Notes: generated by a model from the sequence alone, not told the origin. A DNA stretch of 64,000 nt from Phytophthora colocasiae (GCA_018806915.1 JAGKQI010000096.1:1860001-1924000), one strand, 5' to 3'; counted from the stretch's first letter, positions 1-11,597 are shown. A program made the numbers and translations.

Positions 1-30
1 GTCGGCGTGATCAATCACATCTGGAAGACA

Positions 31-504
31 ATGAAACCCGGGAACGGCTGGAGGATGATGACGACCGGCCGATACGAACCCGACTACGAAAAGGGGAACG
101 AGACTCACCAACACGACGTGTGGAGCATGAAGCTCGTAGAACAGCCGAACGGGTCAGTCACTATAACGACGCCGGCGAAGAAGACTTGGGAAGTGATTCT
201 GATCTGGAAGAGAAACCACGACGACATGCAGCGATGCCTCCGGAATCAAAACGGCGCACACGGGTCAGAAGCCAATCATAATGATGGCGGTGGAGAACGA
301 AGAAACCAAAGACGTGAACGCAGCGATGGTCGTCGACGAAGGGAAGAACAACACCATGGAGACCGATACCATAGGGGACAACGCGATGCCAACACCCTCG
401 ACGCCGTCAACAAAGAGCAGCACCAGGTGGGGACTCATCTGACGGAGCTAGCAGTTCGAACGACGATAGTTCAGGCAGTGATCGGCGGGGGCGACGTGAC
501 CTAA
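31..504 (+). CDS. Gypsy-A 5' open frame, unknown, charged
   Basis: An open frame upstream of gag with an ATG at 31, ending in TAA at 502-504. It is rich in Arg, Glu, His and Asp and has no domain I recognise. From 375 onward the gag frame is also open and encodes an Arg/Ser-rich stretch, but it has no ATG before the capsid region. The simplest reading is that this frame and gag were once one ORF, split by an indel between about 375 and 500. It could equally be non-coding leader. Confidence 0.3.
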   Translation: MKPGNGWRMMTTGRYEPDYEKGNETHQHDVWSMKLVEQPNGSVTITTPAKKTWEVILIWKRNHDDMQRCLRNQNGAHGSEANHNDGGGERRNQRRERSDGRRRREEQHHGDRYHRGQRDANTLDAVNKEQHQVGTHLTELAVRTTIVQAVIGGGDVT

Positions 505-686
505 GCAGTAGTCGAAGCCGTAGTCGAAGCAGTAGCTCGGAGAGTCGACACAGCTCTGGTGAAGGCAGTGATTCGAGCGATCTGAGACGTGATAACCATC
601 GTCGTATCCGAGAACCCCGAAGAAATGATAGACGACGCGAGCGACATGAACGAAGACCACATCATGAGAGACGAGGACGACACCGA

Positions 687-1958
687 GTGCGGAATATTAA
701 AGATCTGGAACTTCCGAGTTTCACACCGACGCCGAGAGCCTCAGTTTCAACGTGGGTAGACAGAATTGACTTAGCATTGAAGGGAGCCAAAGAATCGGGA
801 CGAGGTGAATGGTCGGACCACTCTTTGTACTTCATTCTCGGAAACAAGTTGATGGAGAGCGCGGCGAGATGGTGGGTTAACATGGATAGAAGATTGCATC
901 GTCGGGATCGCACGTGGACGAAATTGAAAGTGGCGTTGCTACGGAGATATGGACCGCGTGTAGACAAGTCTGCTGCCGAAGCTCGAGTGAACGCGCGATA
1001 CCGATTTCATCAGGAGCCATATGCGGATTTCGCGGCGGGTTTACGTGAAGCGGCGGACAGGAATGAAGTCAGTGAGAGAGTGTTTTTGGCGCAGTTCTAT
1101 CGGTGCATTGATCGAACGGTACGACAACTGGTTAAGCAGCCACCGGTGCCTCGAACTTTGGAAGAAGCTGTGGAAAAAGCCATTGAAATTGATGATCCCA
1201 TGGACTACGTAACTGGAAACCCACCTGGAATGTCGACTCAACCCCGACCACAATCTGGTAGCGACGGAAGGATGGTAGTGATTCCTGGTGTTGGTACGTT
1301 GGCCTTGGCGGCGGAAGGAAATGAGGACGAACCGAAAAATGCCAAAATGACAGCGGGAACGACGGATGCACTCGCCATCTGCAACAACCAACAGGGGGTA
1401 TACAACTGGCCTGCTGGCGTGTTCGAATTTCCACCGGGACAGAAATGGAATGGAAGATTCTGGGCAGCAGCTGGAAACAATGGAAAGAAGCGAGCCGACA
1501 AAAAGAAGGCTAAGCAGAAGCCAAAAGCAGACGTGCAATTGTCCAAGGAACGGAAGAGACACAAACGCGTGGTTCCGGACACCAGTAGCGATGAGGAGCA
1601 GGAGGAACCAAGAACGAAACGAACGAAGAAGACGACGACGACTCCATCCACTGCAGCCGTGAAGATGACAAAAGCCGAAGAACCAACGTACGGAGCCACT
1701 CGAATGGTGGAGGCGCAGTCAACGAAGTACGGAAGGCAAGGACGAACGGATAACCCGAACCGACCATGCTTCCATTGCGGACAGAATGGCCATTGGTCAT
1801 CGCAGTGCCCAAACGAACCAAAGTGCTATGCGTGCAACCAGAGAGGACACTTTGCGAGGGATTGCCCTAACGACAGTGCCAAGAAACGTAACGACGAGTA
1901 TCTGCGGAAACGGGCTGAGGAAACGAAGAAATCGTCGGAAAACGACAACCGGGCGTAG
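687..1958 (+). CDS. Gypsy-A Gag (capsid and nucleocapsid)
   Basis: Structural protein that would form the cytoplasmic virus-like particle of the retrotransposon. The N-terminal half has the retrotransposon capsid pattern (a WVDRIDLAL-type helix, then ARWWVN, then RYRFHQEPYADFAAGLREA). A Lys/Arg-rich linker follows. Near the C-terminus are two CX2CX4HX4C zinc knuckles, CFHCGQNGHWSSQC and CYACNQRGHFARDC, which bind the genomic RNA. The frame is open upstream to 375 and the codon at 687 is GTG, so the true start is unresolved. It ends in TAG at 1956-1958, and the pol frame lies one register away directly afterwards. Confidence 0.85.
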   Translation: MRNIKDLELPSFTPTPRASVSTWVDRIDLALKGAKESGRGEWSDHSLYFILGNKLMESAARWWVNMDRRLHRRDRTWTKLKVALLRRYGPRVDKSAAEARVNARYRFHQEPYADFAAGLREAADRNEVSERVFLAQFYRCIDRTVRQLVKQPPVPRTLEEAVEKAIEIDDPMDYVTGNPPGMSTQPRPQSGSDGRMVVIPGVGTLALAAEGNEDEPKNAKMTAGTTDALAICNNQQGVYNWPAGVFEFPPGQKWNGRFWAAAGNNGKKRADKKKAKQKPKADVQLSKERKRHKRVVPDTSSDEEQEEPRTKRTKKTTTTPSTAAVKMTKAEEPTYGATRMVEAQSTKYGRQGRTDNPNRPCFHCGQNGHWSSQCPNEPKCYACNQRGHFARDCPNDSAKKRNDEYLRKRAEETKKSSENDNRA

Positions 1959-1966
1959 TAGCGGAG

Positions 1967-4423
1967 GTGCGACGTCCGGGAAGCCAAGAGACTCTCCGAC
2001 AACGAAGTGATGTTGGCAATGGCGAGTCCAAGAGAAGTGAAATGCCGAAGATGGCGTTTCGAGACGATGAATTGATGCGGACGATGGAGCAGATGAGGAA
2101 CGAGGGCGATGAACGTGACGAGAGCAGGGCAACCATCTACGTAGCTACAGTACGACCTGCTATGGCAACGAAAAAGTATCGACGGATACGGTTGGAAGAC
2201 TTTTTAGAACTTGAGATCCCGGGTACGAACAAAAGCGATAACAGTTTGAGTGCGACGACTGGAGAGTCCGCAGACGCGATGATGACGAAGCAACTTCACG
2301 AACGAGCAAACAGTGAATGTGCACCACTCTCGGCGACAACGGAGAACGGGTCGAGTGCTGGAGAAGGCGCGGACGGCGTTGCTGAATGCGATACCGGTAC
2401 GGATGGCGTCGGATCTGGGGAAGGCGGAATGGAACGCCGATGTATGGTCCCTGTGACTAGCGATGAAGTCTCTACTGGGGAAGGCGCAATAGCCCATGAA
2501 CTAGATGGTGAGGAACGAGCCGTGAAACGAAGACGTGTGACTGCTGAGCGACGATCGCAACGACGAATCGCACGACGAGCAGCTCGACTGCGTAGACAGA
2601 AGAAATTGAGCGACCAACGAGAAGTTAAACAACGCAAAGATGATCGACGTGAACGGCTAATACAAGCACGACGGAATGAAGCTGACATAGCGTTACGGAA
2701 GCTGGTTGAACGACGACGAAGTCGAGAAGCGATCCCTGCGACGTCAGGAGGTTCTGAGAATGAAAGGACGATCTCCGTGAAACTAGTGAAAAAGATACGA
2801 GAACCTGTTACGGTGACGACCACAGGAACGAATGGTGTCGATACCGAAGATGTATACTCGGAAGATGGATTGCCTACGGCGAAAGTGAAGGTGAATCGTA
2901 TGTGGAAGGACGTTAAACTCGACAGTTGTGCGCGATATACGGTGGCCGGCACTGCATGGATGCAGTATGGTGACCGACTAGACGTTGAAAACCCGGTGGA
3001 CTTTGTGGAAGGAATCGGTGGATTTCGACTGGACGTAGTTGGCGTGTGGCGGTTTCACTTGCGAACAGTGTTTGGTGAGACGATCTGCGTAGATGCATGC
3101 ATTGTCGATGGATGTGACGACGAGTTCTTGTTGGGAGTGGATTTCATGAAGCAACATGGCGCCAAAATGGACTTTGAACGCAACGAGCTTACATATCGGA
3201 AACAAGAGCGGAGATTCATTATACCTTTTCGAACGGACGAAGTAGCGGGTAAAGGTGCAACTACGCGCATTGCAGCAGTTCGAATGACGAGGCGTACGCA
3301 GTTGACTGGAAACGCGGTGACACCAGTTGAAGTATCAGTTGCTGCTCCGGACGGTGAATTGGGTATGTTTGTACCAACGCGATGTGCGGGAGCTGTGATG
3401 TTGGCCTCGACGGTGACGCGAGCTGAGAACGGTAAAGTAGTGGTGCCAATGATAAATGCAGCACCGGGAAGAACGAAGTTACCCTCGAAGAAAGAACTCG
3501 GAGTCTGGATACCGATCGCCGATGATATGGAAATCCTGAGCATCAACGGTGAACTGGAGCGGGACAGAGTAAAGAACTGGCTGGATGGAATAAGCAGTCA
3601 AGAGCCCCTCAAAGACGAAGATAACGTGAGAATTGGTGTAGAAGACGATGACAGCCGTGAGTTGATCCTGAAGTTGTTACGAGCCTATAGAAATCTAGTG
3701 GAGACTACGGGTGATTGTTCGCCACCTACGGCACTACCAGTAGAACATCACATTGATACTGGAGATGCTGCACCAATTATGCTGAAGAGAAGACGGCAAG
3801 CCCATTCTGACGACGCGATCATCGAGGAGAATGTAAAGAAGATGTTAGCGGCCGGAGTAATCGAGGAAGGGAACGGTGCTTGGGGCTTTCCTGTCGTGTT
3901 AGTACGTAAGAAGGATGGAGAAGTCAGATTTTGCGTTGATTACAGAGCATTGAACAAAATAACGCGGAAAGATGTCTATCCATTGCCACGAATTGACGAA
4001 ACGTTGGAAGCGCTTGGTGGAGCATTGTTATTCTCGACACTTGACTTGAAAGCGGGCTACTGGCAAATTCTGATGGCTCTACGAGATAAAGTCAAAACAG
4101 CTTTCATGACGAAACAAGGGTTGTACCAATTTCTACGAATGCCTTTTGGACTTATGAACGCATCTTCAACGTTCCAACGAATGATGAACGGAGTACTGAG
4201 AGGTCTCACTTGGTCGACTTGTCTGGTATACCTAGATGATATTGTGATCTATACGAAAGGAGGCATTGAACAGCACGTGATCGAGCTGGCTTGTGTGTTG
4301 GAGCGACTATCTCAAGCGGGGTTGACCCTCAAGTTGAAGAAGTGCATGTTTGCCACTGAGTCGATGGAGTACTGGGCCACGAATTGTCGAAAGAAGGCGT
4401 ACGGCCACTGGATCGATTGGTGA
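1967..4423 (+). CDS. Gypsy-A Pol, protease and reverse transcriptase part
   Basis: The first 300 codons are a charged Arg/Glu-rich linker. A retropepsin-like domain follows at about codons 305-400, with LDSCARYTVAG where the family has D-S/T-G-A, and DDEFLLGVDFM downstream. The reverse transcriptase spans about codons 600-800: FCVDYRALNK, DLKAGYWQI, the catalytic CLVYLDDIVIY, then a thumb that collapses after KKCMFATESMEY. The reading frame is lost there by an apparent one-base deletion near 4373, giving a short nonsense tail and TGA. The normal continuation is in the next frame. The frame has no early ATG and is probably made by frameshifting from gag or from a processed transcript. Confidence 0.82.
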   Translation: MRRPGSQETLRQRSDVGNGESKRSEMPKMAFRDDELMRTMEQMRNEGDERDESRATIYVATVRPAMATKKYRRIRLEDFLELEIPGTNKSDNSLSATTGESADAMMTKQLHERANSECAPLSATTENGSSAGEGADGVAECDTGTDGVGSGEGGMERRCMVPVTSDEVSTGEGAIAHELDGEERAVKRRRVTAERRSQRRIARRAARLRRQKKLSDQREVKQRKDDRRERLIQARRNEADIALRKLVERRRSREAIPATSGGSENERTISVKLVKKIREPVTVTTTGTNGVDTEDVYSEDGLPTAKVKVNRMWKDVKLDSCARYTVAGTAWMQYGDRLDVENPVDFVEGIGGFRLDVVGVWRFHLRTVFGETICVDACIVDGCDDEFLLGVDFMKQHGAKMDFERNELTYRKQERRFIIPFRTDEVAGKGATTRIAAVRMTRRTQLTGNAVTPVEVSVAAPDGELGMFVPTRCAGAVMLASTVTRAENGKVVVPMINAAPGRTKLPSKKELGVWIPIADDMEILSINGELERDRVKNWLDGISSQEPLKDEDNVRIGVEDDDSRELILKLLRAYRNLVETTGDCSPPTALPVEHHIDTGDAAPIMLKRRRQAHSDDAIIEENVKKMLAAGVIEEGNGAWGFPVVLVRKKDGEVRFCVDYRALNKITRKDVYPLPRIDETLEALGGALLFSTLDLKAGYWQILMALRDKVKTAFMTKQGLYQFLRMPFGLMNASSTFQRMMNGVLRGLTWSTCLVYLDDIVIYTKGGIEQHVIELACVLERLSQAGLTLKLKKCMFATESMEYWATNCRKKAYGHWIDW

Positions 4424-7260
4424 CTGCTGTACGGGACTTCCCGATACCGAACGACACTGTTGAGGTGAAGAGATTCGTGCATCTCGCAGGGTATTATAGA
4501 AAATTTGTGCCAGGATTCGGTACTTTGATGGAGCCGATGACAAAGTTGTTGCGGAAAAAGGTGAAATGGAAATGGGGTGCTTCGCAGGAAGAGGCGTTCC
4601 TGGCAGTGAAGAAAATATTGACGACGAAGCCGGTACTACGATACCCGGACTTTCGATTACCGTTTCGGTTGAGTACGGATGCATCTACGATAGGACTAGG
4701 AGCGAGTCTAATGCAGGATGGAGGAAATGGATGGCAGCCTGTGGCTTATGCAAGCAAGGTGAACAACGAAGCTGAAGCTAAGTACGGCATTACCGAGTTA
4801 GAATGTCTCGCTGTTGTGTGGGCCATCAAACTCTTCAGACCTTACCTGTACGGACGACGATTTGTAGTTGTGACAGATCACGCAGCGTTGAAATGGTTGA
4901 TGACCAGTACGAATCTCACGGGCAAATTGCACCGTTGGGCTTTGACTCTTCAAGAGTATGACTTTACCGTGGAATATCGACCGGGTAGTACCAATGTTGT
5001 TGCAGACGCGTTATCTAGAGCCCCTGTAATATCGAAGACGTTAGCGGCAGCAGGACGGCGGAAGCGGAAGAAACGAAGGGCTGTGAACAACAAAACGAAG
5101 CTCACGGAAGTAACCATGACGAACACAAGTGACGGACGCTGTATGACGACGACGGAGCAGATGCGAAGCGCTAAGACTGGAAAACGGCCGAAAGAGATGG
5201 CCAAGAAGCTGTTGTCGAGAAGTACGCTCGCGAAGAAACTATTGTCACGCAGTGAAGCATTGAAACAAACTCCTGATGAGACGACGGAAGTTCTACGGAT
5301 GTACGACGATCATGCGGTGTTAACGGAGACTAGGGAGAAACCAACCTGTGACCGAACGATGGAGAAAACATTGGGAACATCCTCCTCCAAGAACGCGTCA
5401 GCAGTTGAAGACACCAGCATTGATCAGGAAGCAGACGTACCACAACACGTACTGAACGAGTCAACGATGCCAATGACGACGAACCGGGCGTCGATACGAG
5501 GACCAGATGCCATAGCGACGATGACACCGACGAACACGAACGGTAGGCGATGGAGTGAACACGAACGAGCACGTGACGAACGTAGACGAAGACGCGAACA
5601 AGGCGACACCTTGCAACTGACTGATGAGGAAATCTGTGAAGCACAAATGACGAGTAAGCTGGTCCAACGATTAATCAAAGAAGGCGAGTATCGCGACATG
5701 AGAGTGACGACGCACTATGGTATGGCAGTAATTGAAACGATGAACGGTATCAGGGTGATACTGCCCGCAGTGTTGCGGCCGATTGTGTTCAAAGAATGCC
5801 ACGATTCAATATGGGCAGGGCACTTACGGACGACGCATACGCAAGCGAGGGTTTCTCAAGTGTATTGGTGGCCAAACTTGATGAAGGACGTGAAATGCTG
5901 GGTACGTGGATGTCAGGAATGCGGTAGTCGAAAAGCGAAGCCGAAGGAAATTGTACCTCCATTACGAAGTCTACGAGGAGGAGACGTGGGTGATCGCTGG
6001 GCATTGGATGTAGCAGGACCATTGCCTGTTGGTGAGAATGGACAGCGGTATGTGATCGCAGCGCTGGAATACGTAACGAGATATGCAGTTGCAACGACGG
6101 TGGAGACGCACGAAGCAGACAAAATTGCAAACTTCTTGATGAAGGAGATAGTCTTGAAATTTGGACCTTTTCGAGAACTGTTGACTGACGGTGCTCCTGA
6201 ATTGACTGGTAAAGTTATCGAAGAATTAGTGAAACTATTGCAAGCTCAACAGACGAATCCAGTGCCATATCGACCTCAGATGATTGGCCTTGTAGAACGA
6301 TTCCATAGGACATGGAAGGATTGCGTGGCAACCTACATGAGCGATGAACAACAATGCGACTGGGATAACTGGGTGGATTTTGCGGTCTACTCATATAACT
6401 CTGGAAAGCATTCGACAGTGGCGTTGTCGCCAAATGAATTGATGATGGGACGGAAATTGCGGACACCGAACGAGTTATTGCGAAAGACACATGTGACTGA
6501 AGCCGGTGACCTGTTAGAACATCATCGGAAGCTACTGAAGACGTTGAGAGCGAGCCACGAATGTGCGGAAGCGGCACGAGAGCGAGAACAAGCTCGTCAA
6601 GCGAAGTACTATGACAGAAAGACGCGAACAGAACGAGAATTTGAACCAGGCGACAGAGTGTGGGTGTTTCGGCCTCCGAGAGGACCGAAAGCGTCTAAAT
6701 TTGTACACTCTTGGATCGGACCGGCTCGAGTGATTGAACCTGCTGGTTATGATAACTTACTGCTACGACGAGAAGATCAGGACGGAGGAGGGGAGCTGTT
6801 AATAGCTCACGTTTCGTTTCTGGTGCAGTACCATCACCCTGGACAAGTGCTACAGAACGTAGGAAGCGATATCATTGACGAATTGGTGGATGAAGGATCG
6901 CTTGAACGAGAAACGAATACGACGACGGGCGGAACGGCTGATCGAGCAACGACGGCACAAGTTGTTACAGTCACGGCTGGACGAGTATCAAAACGAAAGG
7001 AACGAGCAATTCCAAGTACGGACGAATCGAACGAACAACGTGGAATGCTGGTGGAACTTCGGAGAAGACGGAGAAGAAATGCAGCCGGACAATACGTTCT
7101 TGAGGTGGAATTACAACCCTTACGAGAACATGACGGACGACGGAATAGTCAGCGATCTGAACGGGATTACGGTACATTCTGGGTCTCTATGAGAGATTAT
7201 GAACAGTTCTTTCAAGCCGCCAGAGTCGTGGAAGACTCTGTAGTAGGAGAAGGCGTGTAA
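4384..7260 (+). CDS. Gypsy-A Pol, RNase H and integrase part
   Basis: Continuation of pol after the frameshift. It opens with the RT connection (KRFVHLAGYYRKFVPGF). The RNase H domain follows: LSTDASTIGLGASLMQ at about codon 96, the ELECLAVVWAIKLF helix, TDHAALKWL, and VADALSRAP at its end. A variable linker of about 200 codons comes next. The integrase has an HHCC zinc finger (HDSIWAGH ... CWVRGCQEC) and the D-D-E core: ALDVAGP, LLTDGAPEL and LVERFHR. The C-terminal domain (FEPGDRVWVF ... WIGPARVI) is of the family that contacts DNA. All three integrase acidic residues are present. The stop is TAA at 7258-7260. Confidence 0.85.
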   Translation: MSKEGVRPLDRLVTAVRDFPIPNDTVEVKRFVHLAGYYRKFVPGFGTLMEPMTKLLRKKVKWKWGASQEEAFLAVKKILTTKPVLRYPDFRLPFRLSTDASTIGLGASLMQDGGNGWQPVAYASKVNNEAEAKYGITELECLAVVWAIKLFRPYLYGRRFVVVTDHAALKWLMTSTNLTGKLHRWALTLQEYDFTVEYRPGSTNVVADALSRAPVISKTLAAAGRRKRKKRRAVNNKTKLTEVTMTNTSDGRCMTTTEQMRSAKTGKRPKEMAKKLLSRSTLAKKLLSRSEALKQTPDETTEVLRMYDDHAVLTETREKPTCDRTMEKTLGTSSSKNASAVEDTSIDQEADVPQHVLNESTMPMTTNRASIRGPDAIATMTPTNTNGRRWSEHERARDERRRRREQGDTLQLTDEEICEAQMTSKLVQRLIKEGEYRDMRVTTHYGMAVIETMNGIRVILPAVLRPIVFKECHDSIWAGHLRTTHTQARVSQVYWWPNLMKDVKCWVRGCQECGSRKAKPKEIVPPLRSLRGGDVGDRWALDVAGPLPVGENGQRYVIAALEYVTRYAVATTVETHEADKIANFLMKEIVLKFGPFRELLTDGAPELTGKVIEELVKLLQAQQTNPVPYRPQMIGLVERFHRTWKDCVATYMSDEQQCDWDNWVDFAVYSYNSGKHSTVALSPNELMMGRKLRTPNELLRKTHVTEAGDLLEHHRKLLKTLRASHECAEAAREREQARQAKYYDRKTRTEREFEPGDRVWVFRPPRGPKASKFVHSWIGPARVIEPAGYDNLLLRREDQDGGGELLIAHVSFLVQYHHPGQVLQNVGSDIIDELVDEGSLERETNTTTGGTADRATTAQVVTVTAGRVSKRKERAIPSTDESNEQRGMLVELRRRRRRNAAGQYVLEVELQPLREHDGRRNSQRSERDYGTFWVSMRDYEQFFQAARVVEDSVVGEGV

Positions 7261-8382
7261 CAGGATGAGAATCGAACGCCTCAAGTTGAAGTTGACGATG
7301 GCGGAAGATCGCTGGATGATTGAAACGTCAAAGCTGGGATGAGTATGGCGAGGAAGATCGCTAACTAGCGAATGAACGACGTGAATGATGGCCGCATGAG
7401 ATCTACCGGGTGGCGTATGACTGCACGGAGGAGATCGCAGTCGACGTTGAAACTGGCGTGTAGCCAACAGCCTTCGAACGAGTGGGTGAACGCAGCAGTT
7501 TGGAATTCGCAACGGAGAAGGCAGTACCGAATTTGCAGCGGGGAGCGAAGAAGTCTGGAATCTGCGAAGTGAACGAACGGACGGACGAGTGGCCAACCGC
7601 ATACTGGTGGGCTAGTGGCTGGAACGAACGAACGAACGACTTTAGAAGTTGTGTGCTGGGAGGAAGGTAAACGAACGAAGGTACCTCGGGATCTGCGCTC
7701 TGAGAGGCCGGTGACCGACGGGAAAACGATAAGGTAGTTCGGGAATTTGTACTCCTAGGGCAGACGACTGAAGAACGGACGAACGAACGAACGAACGTAG
7801 TGAGCGAGTAGAACGAGTGTACGACTGTAGCTTTGAACGACAACCGAGTGGAGGCTGATACGACTAAGCATTGGACGGAAGAACCCCTGGACGTGAAGTT
7901 GGCGACGGGCTATCGGGAACGGGTCATTAGCACTAGTAGCGCCAGCGAGGAGCTCCAAAGACGGTCATTAGTGCCTGCGAAACGAGAGCGGTGTTTATTA
8001 CAAACAAAACTATTAAGAATACTAAAGATTTGTTGCTGAACACTATAAATCGAAGTGATGACCACTAAAAAAAAGCATAACGGTACATACTTATAAATTG
8101 GTAATAGACACATTGCACAACGGTAACATCACCTATCCAACGGATCTCAGCACTATTTTAAAAGTGTTTGAAACTAACATTGCGTACGGCCAGTAACACC
8201 ATAAATATTAGACAATTTGGCTCCCCAGAGCTTCTTTGCATGGAAGAGCCTCCCCCAACGCGCCGCCGAGAGCGTCGGCCATGGCAGGAACTGTGGAGAA
8301 CTGGAGATAACTTGTCTTTAATGGATTTCACGTCACAACTACCTTCCTTTTCTACTGACAAAATGATCTGTTGCGATGCACA
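7261..8382. other. 3' flank of Gypsy-A, no gene seen
   Basis: No supported gene. Between 7370 and 7830 there are short tandem GAACGAACG tracts (around 7620 and 7775) typical of this element's base composition, and the 3' LTR probably lies here. From about 8020 the sequence becomes AT-rich and should belong to the left end of MULE-1. I could not find its terminal inverted repeat by eye. Confidence 0.4.
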
Positions 8383-10664
8383 ATGAACCATGTTGATCGA
8401 GAAGAAGACACATTAGCTGCAACATGGCATGAGATGCGCTGCAAGTTAACAAAATGTACATCTAACCGGTGTGCAAAGTCCGATAATGCCCCAGGTTTAA
8501 AGTGTGAAGCCCGCTACAAGATCCTACAATGCGCAGAAGCTGATTTTACTATTGTGTATGGCCAAGGAGACCACACAATGGCTGCTGATGCACTACCGTC
8601 GCCTACACTGCCTAAGTTAACACCAGCTATGAAATCTTATATCGAGGCTAAAATGGATGACACGCCGTCAATGGTGGCTCAGCTGGTGTTTGCCTTTCTT
8701 TGCCGAGAGATTAATGCGCACCGTATCGATGGTCCATCGCCAGAGCTGAAGCAGGTGCAGAATTACGTCAAGTCGTGGAAACAAAAACACAAACAGGACT
8801 CTATGGGACCTGTGATTGAGATTTGCAAGCGCTCTATGTTTGATTTGCACGTGCCTCGTTCTGATGATGACATGCTGGTGTTTTGTGACTATCATATCGT
8901 GGATGGAGCTATGCTGCCGTTGCTTGGTACTGGGTCGGATGCAAATCCGTTTCGAATTGGACTGACGTGCATGAAGCTTCTCAAACGGTATATTGTTGTT
9001 CAAAGCGACCCTGCTTTAACTACAGTAATGCACCTGGACAGTACGCACGGAGTTGTGAAGCAAAAGTTTCCTGTTTTGTGGTTGGAATATCAGATTGTAG
9101 TGGAAGTTTCCAGCCGATTGTGTACTTTTGCACATCTTCACGTCGTGCGCCTGACGTTTGTTGGTGTCTCTCGTTTTTGAAACGAGTTATTTTCAATGAA
9201 TTTGGTGTAGCATTTGCACCTAAGTTTACTATGGTTGACGCAGACAATGCACAATACAATGCGTGCGTCTCCGAGTTACCGGAAACCACAATTTTGATGT
9301 GCTGGTTTCATGTGTGCCAAAATGTTTTCAAACATTGCAAAGATGCAAAGCTGCCTGGTGTCTCAAAGCAGTTGATTTTTCGCAATTTGTACGATTTGCA
9401 TTTTTCGCCTACCGAGGAGTACTACTTACAAAAACGCGACTATGTGATAAAGTCTTGGCGAGGTGCTGGAGTTGTGTGTCCTCGATTTAAGCGTGTAGCA
9501 GACCACATCATTTCAATGTGGCTATTGAACGATCGATTTTCGCGGTGTCAGGCCTACCATACACCCCCGGGTTACGTGGCAACAAACAACCCCCTTGAAA
9601 CTTATCATCACACTCTAAAACTAGTCAACGACAGCAAACGAGCTACCCCAACTGAACTATTGGTGCGACTCGATTTATCTCGTATTGCTTACATCTCGTC
9701 GATGGTACCTTTTTCGTCTGAAGCTGTCGTGTCCAAGCGTATGAAAGCAGCTTTTATTGTGTCGAATAAAAAAAAGACTATGAAAGCTGAGGTTGTTCTT
9801 CGGGTACAGAACCGGGATTTGGTAATGGTGAAAGTATCTCCTGTGCGGGGAATTGCTGTAGATTCATCAGACTCCGATTCAGAATACTTCGAATCTTTAG
9901 ACAGATCATCCGACGCTGGACGCTCCTACAAGTCCTCAAACTACGAGCGAATGCACTGGTTTGGCATGCCAGAAGGTGGCTGGATTGTAGATGCGACAGG
10001 AAGAACTTGTTCGTGTCGCGTTTGGCTTAAATATGGAATGTGCTTTCATGTCATAAAAGCTACTCAATTTGCAGATCTACGCTGCCCTGGGATGCCAGAT
10101 CCACAAGCAAGATTTGTAACAAAACGTAGCCAAGTCCGATCAAGGCGTTCTCGCCAGCGTGCAACTCGTGTTGATGCTCCACAACTAGAGCCTGTTCTGG
10201 ACTGTGAGATTGTATATGGGCCTCCGCTGCAAATAAATCACGCCGTATTAAACGACGTGGATATTGATGCAAGTGGGGATCAAGTACACGTAGCTGACGA
10301 AAACACTAACATCCATGGGCACTTCCTTGAGGAAATTGCCCCTGATGGTGAGCAAATGGATTATATAGAGCCTGTTGAACAAGCTGTACGTCAACTGTTT
10401 CCCGAAGCTGAGGAAGCAAATGATCACCATCCTGAACAGGCTCATCTAGCGGATGGTCCATCTGCAGGTGAAGTAGAATCTGGGACTTCGTCTTTCGTTT
10501 CGGATGGAGAAGATGCTGTAGAAGCAGTCGCATCATGTGCACTGGACGACGGCCAAGTCCGTCGGTCGACACGACGCCGCCAGCCATCTCTCCGAGCTCG
10601 AGAGTCTTACGCTGTTGTTTATGCAAGAAGCACAGGAAATAAAGGCAAGCAGAGTCTGCTCTGA
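8383..10664 (+). pseudogene. MULE-1 transposase with SWIM zinc finger, frameshifted
   Basis: Mutator-like transposase. The first frame (ATG 8383) carries the N-terminal DNA-binding region and the first catalytic aspartate in VMHLDSTHGVV. Near 9075 the frame shifts; the second frame continues with VVGISDC, the second aspartate in FTMVDADNAQ with the CWFH signature next to it, and the catalytic glutamate in TNNPLETYHH. A SWIM finger (CSCRVWLKYGMCFH) lies at about 10008-10050, followed by an acidic, low-complexity tail and a basic RRSTRRR stretch. The order DDE core then SWIM is that of MuDR-type transposases. The frameshift makes this copy non-functional unless it is a sequence error. Terminal repeats were not identified. 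Confidence 0.8.
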
Positions 10665-11597
10665 TTCATTTCCAATAACCAATACATAATACATACAGTC
10701 TGTATGAAATCCAGACTTGAACCAGAAAAGATAAAGCAGCTGGTAACCCTCCTTTACATTCGTACCCGTATTGTACAATGCGCCAGTAAAGTTTTCCTGC
10801 TCATTTCAGATTCATCTCGGCAGTTATCACACACACATCACTGCCTCTGCTTCAGGCACTGGAGAACCGCACGCAGGGGAACGTCGTCACGCATCGTCTC
10901 TACAGTCTCGACCGCAACTATGACCGCGCGGTGATGCCCGACGCCGTGGTGCAGATGTATGTGGAAGCACCACGCCGGAGTGATCACAGCCCAAGTAAGG
11001 CTATTCACGCGGGACAGTAATAAGCACGGACAGTTGGGACTGGTGGACTTCCAGACAACCAAGCAAGTCAGTTGGGTCTCGGCAATTGCCTACAGCAGCG
11101 CAAGGGCTGGCGTAGCTGATACATCGCGAAGTGAAAGGAATCAGTTTTCGAGATGAGGACCAGCATTTACTGAACGAAACGGCTGTATAGCGCACATGTG
11201 CAAGCAAAAAGCAAGTGGAGAATCAAACAGCTTCAGTATTGGCACTGGAGCAACTTGTCATTTCGTACACCAACGAAGGTCTTAAAGAGGCAAGGAAGAA
11301 CGAGACTCGAGTGCTCAGTTGTGCTCACAGGGACTGGATCCGGTACGATGTTGCTTCTATTCACTGTAACACCACAGTTTGAGTTGAGTTTTGTTGGTTC
11401 CTATGCACATACATATAGCAAGCAGAATAAGCGTTGCAACACAGCGGAATCCCAGTATCTGAAGTTGATATTCTACCAGAACCAATTGCGACCGCCAGAA
11501 ATTTTAACAGCCATACCTAACTCTCCAAGGTGGACACTATCTGGTCGGAAGCTATGGAGTACAGCGCCAGTTTGGCATCCTGTGACGCTACACCCAA
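10665..11597. other. Intergenic relic DNA
   Basis: No intact gene. About 10860-11010 translates to a plausible protein fragment (ENRTQGNVVTHRLYSLDRNY), and 11198-11600 is open on the plus strand, but stops and frame changes are frequent. The stretch looks like the 5' part of the decayed gene described next. Confidence 0.3.

Larger units (their letters stand above)
1..7260 (+). mobile_element. Ty3/gypsy retrotransposon Gypsy-A, 5' end outside window
   Basis: The open frames on this strand read in the Ty3/gypsy order Gag, protease, reverse transcriptase, RNase H, integrase. The 5' LTR must lie left of base 1. I could not place the 3' LTR with confidence; it should lie between 7260 and about 8000, where the DNA is rich in GAACGAACG runs. 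The coding strand is purine-rich with heavy use of ACG, CGA and GAA codons, unlike the AA7 and housekeeping genes further right. One single-base frameshift breaks pol near 4373, so this copy is probably not autonomous. Confidence 0.9.
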
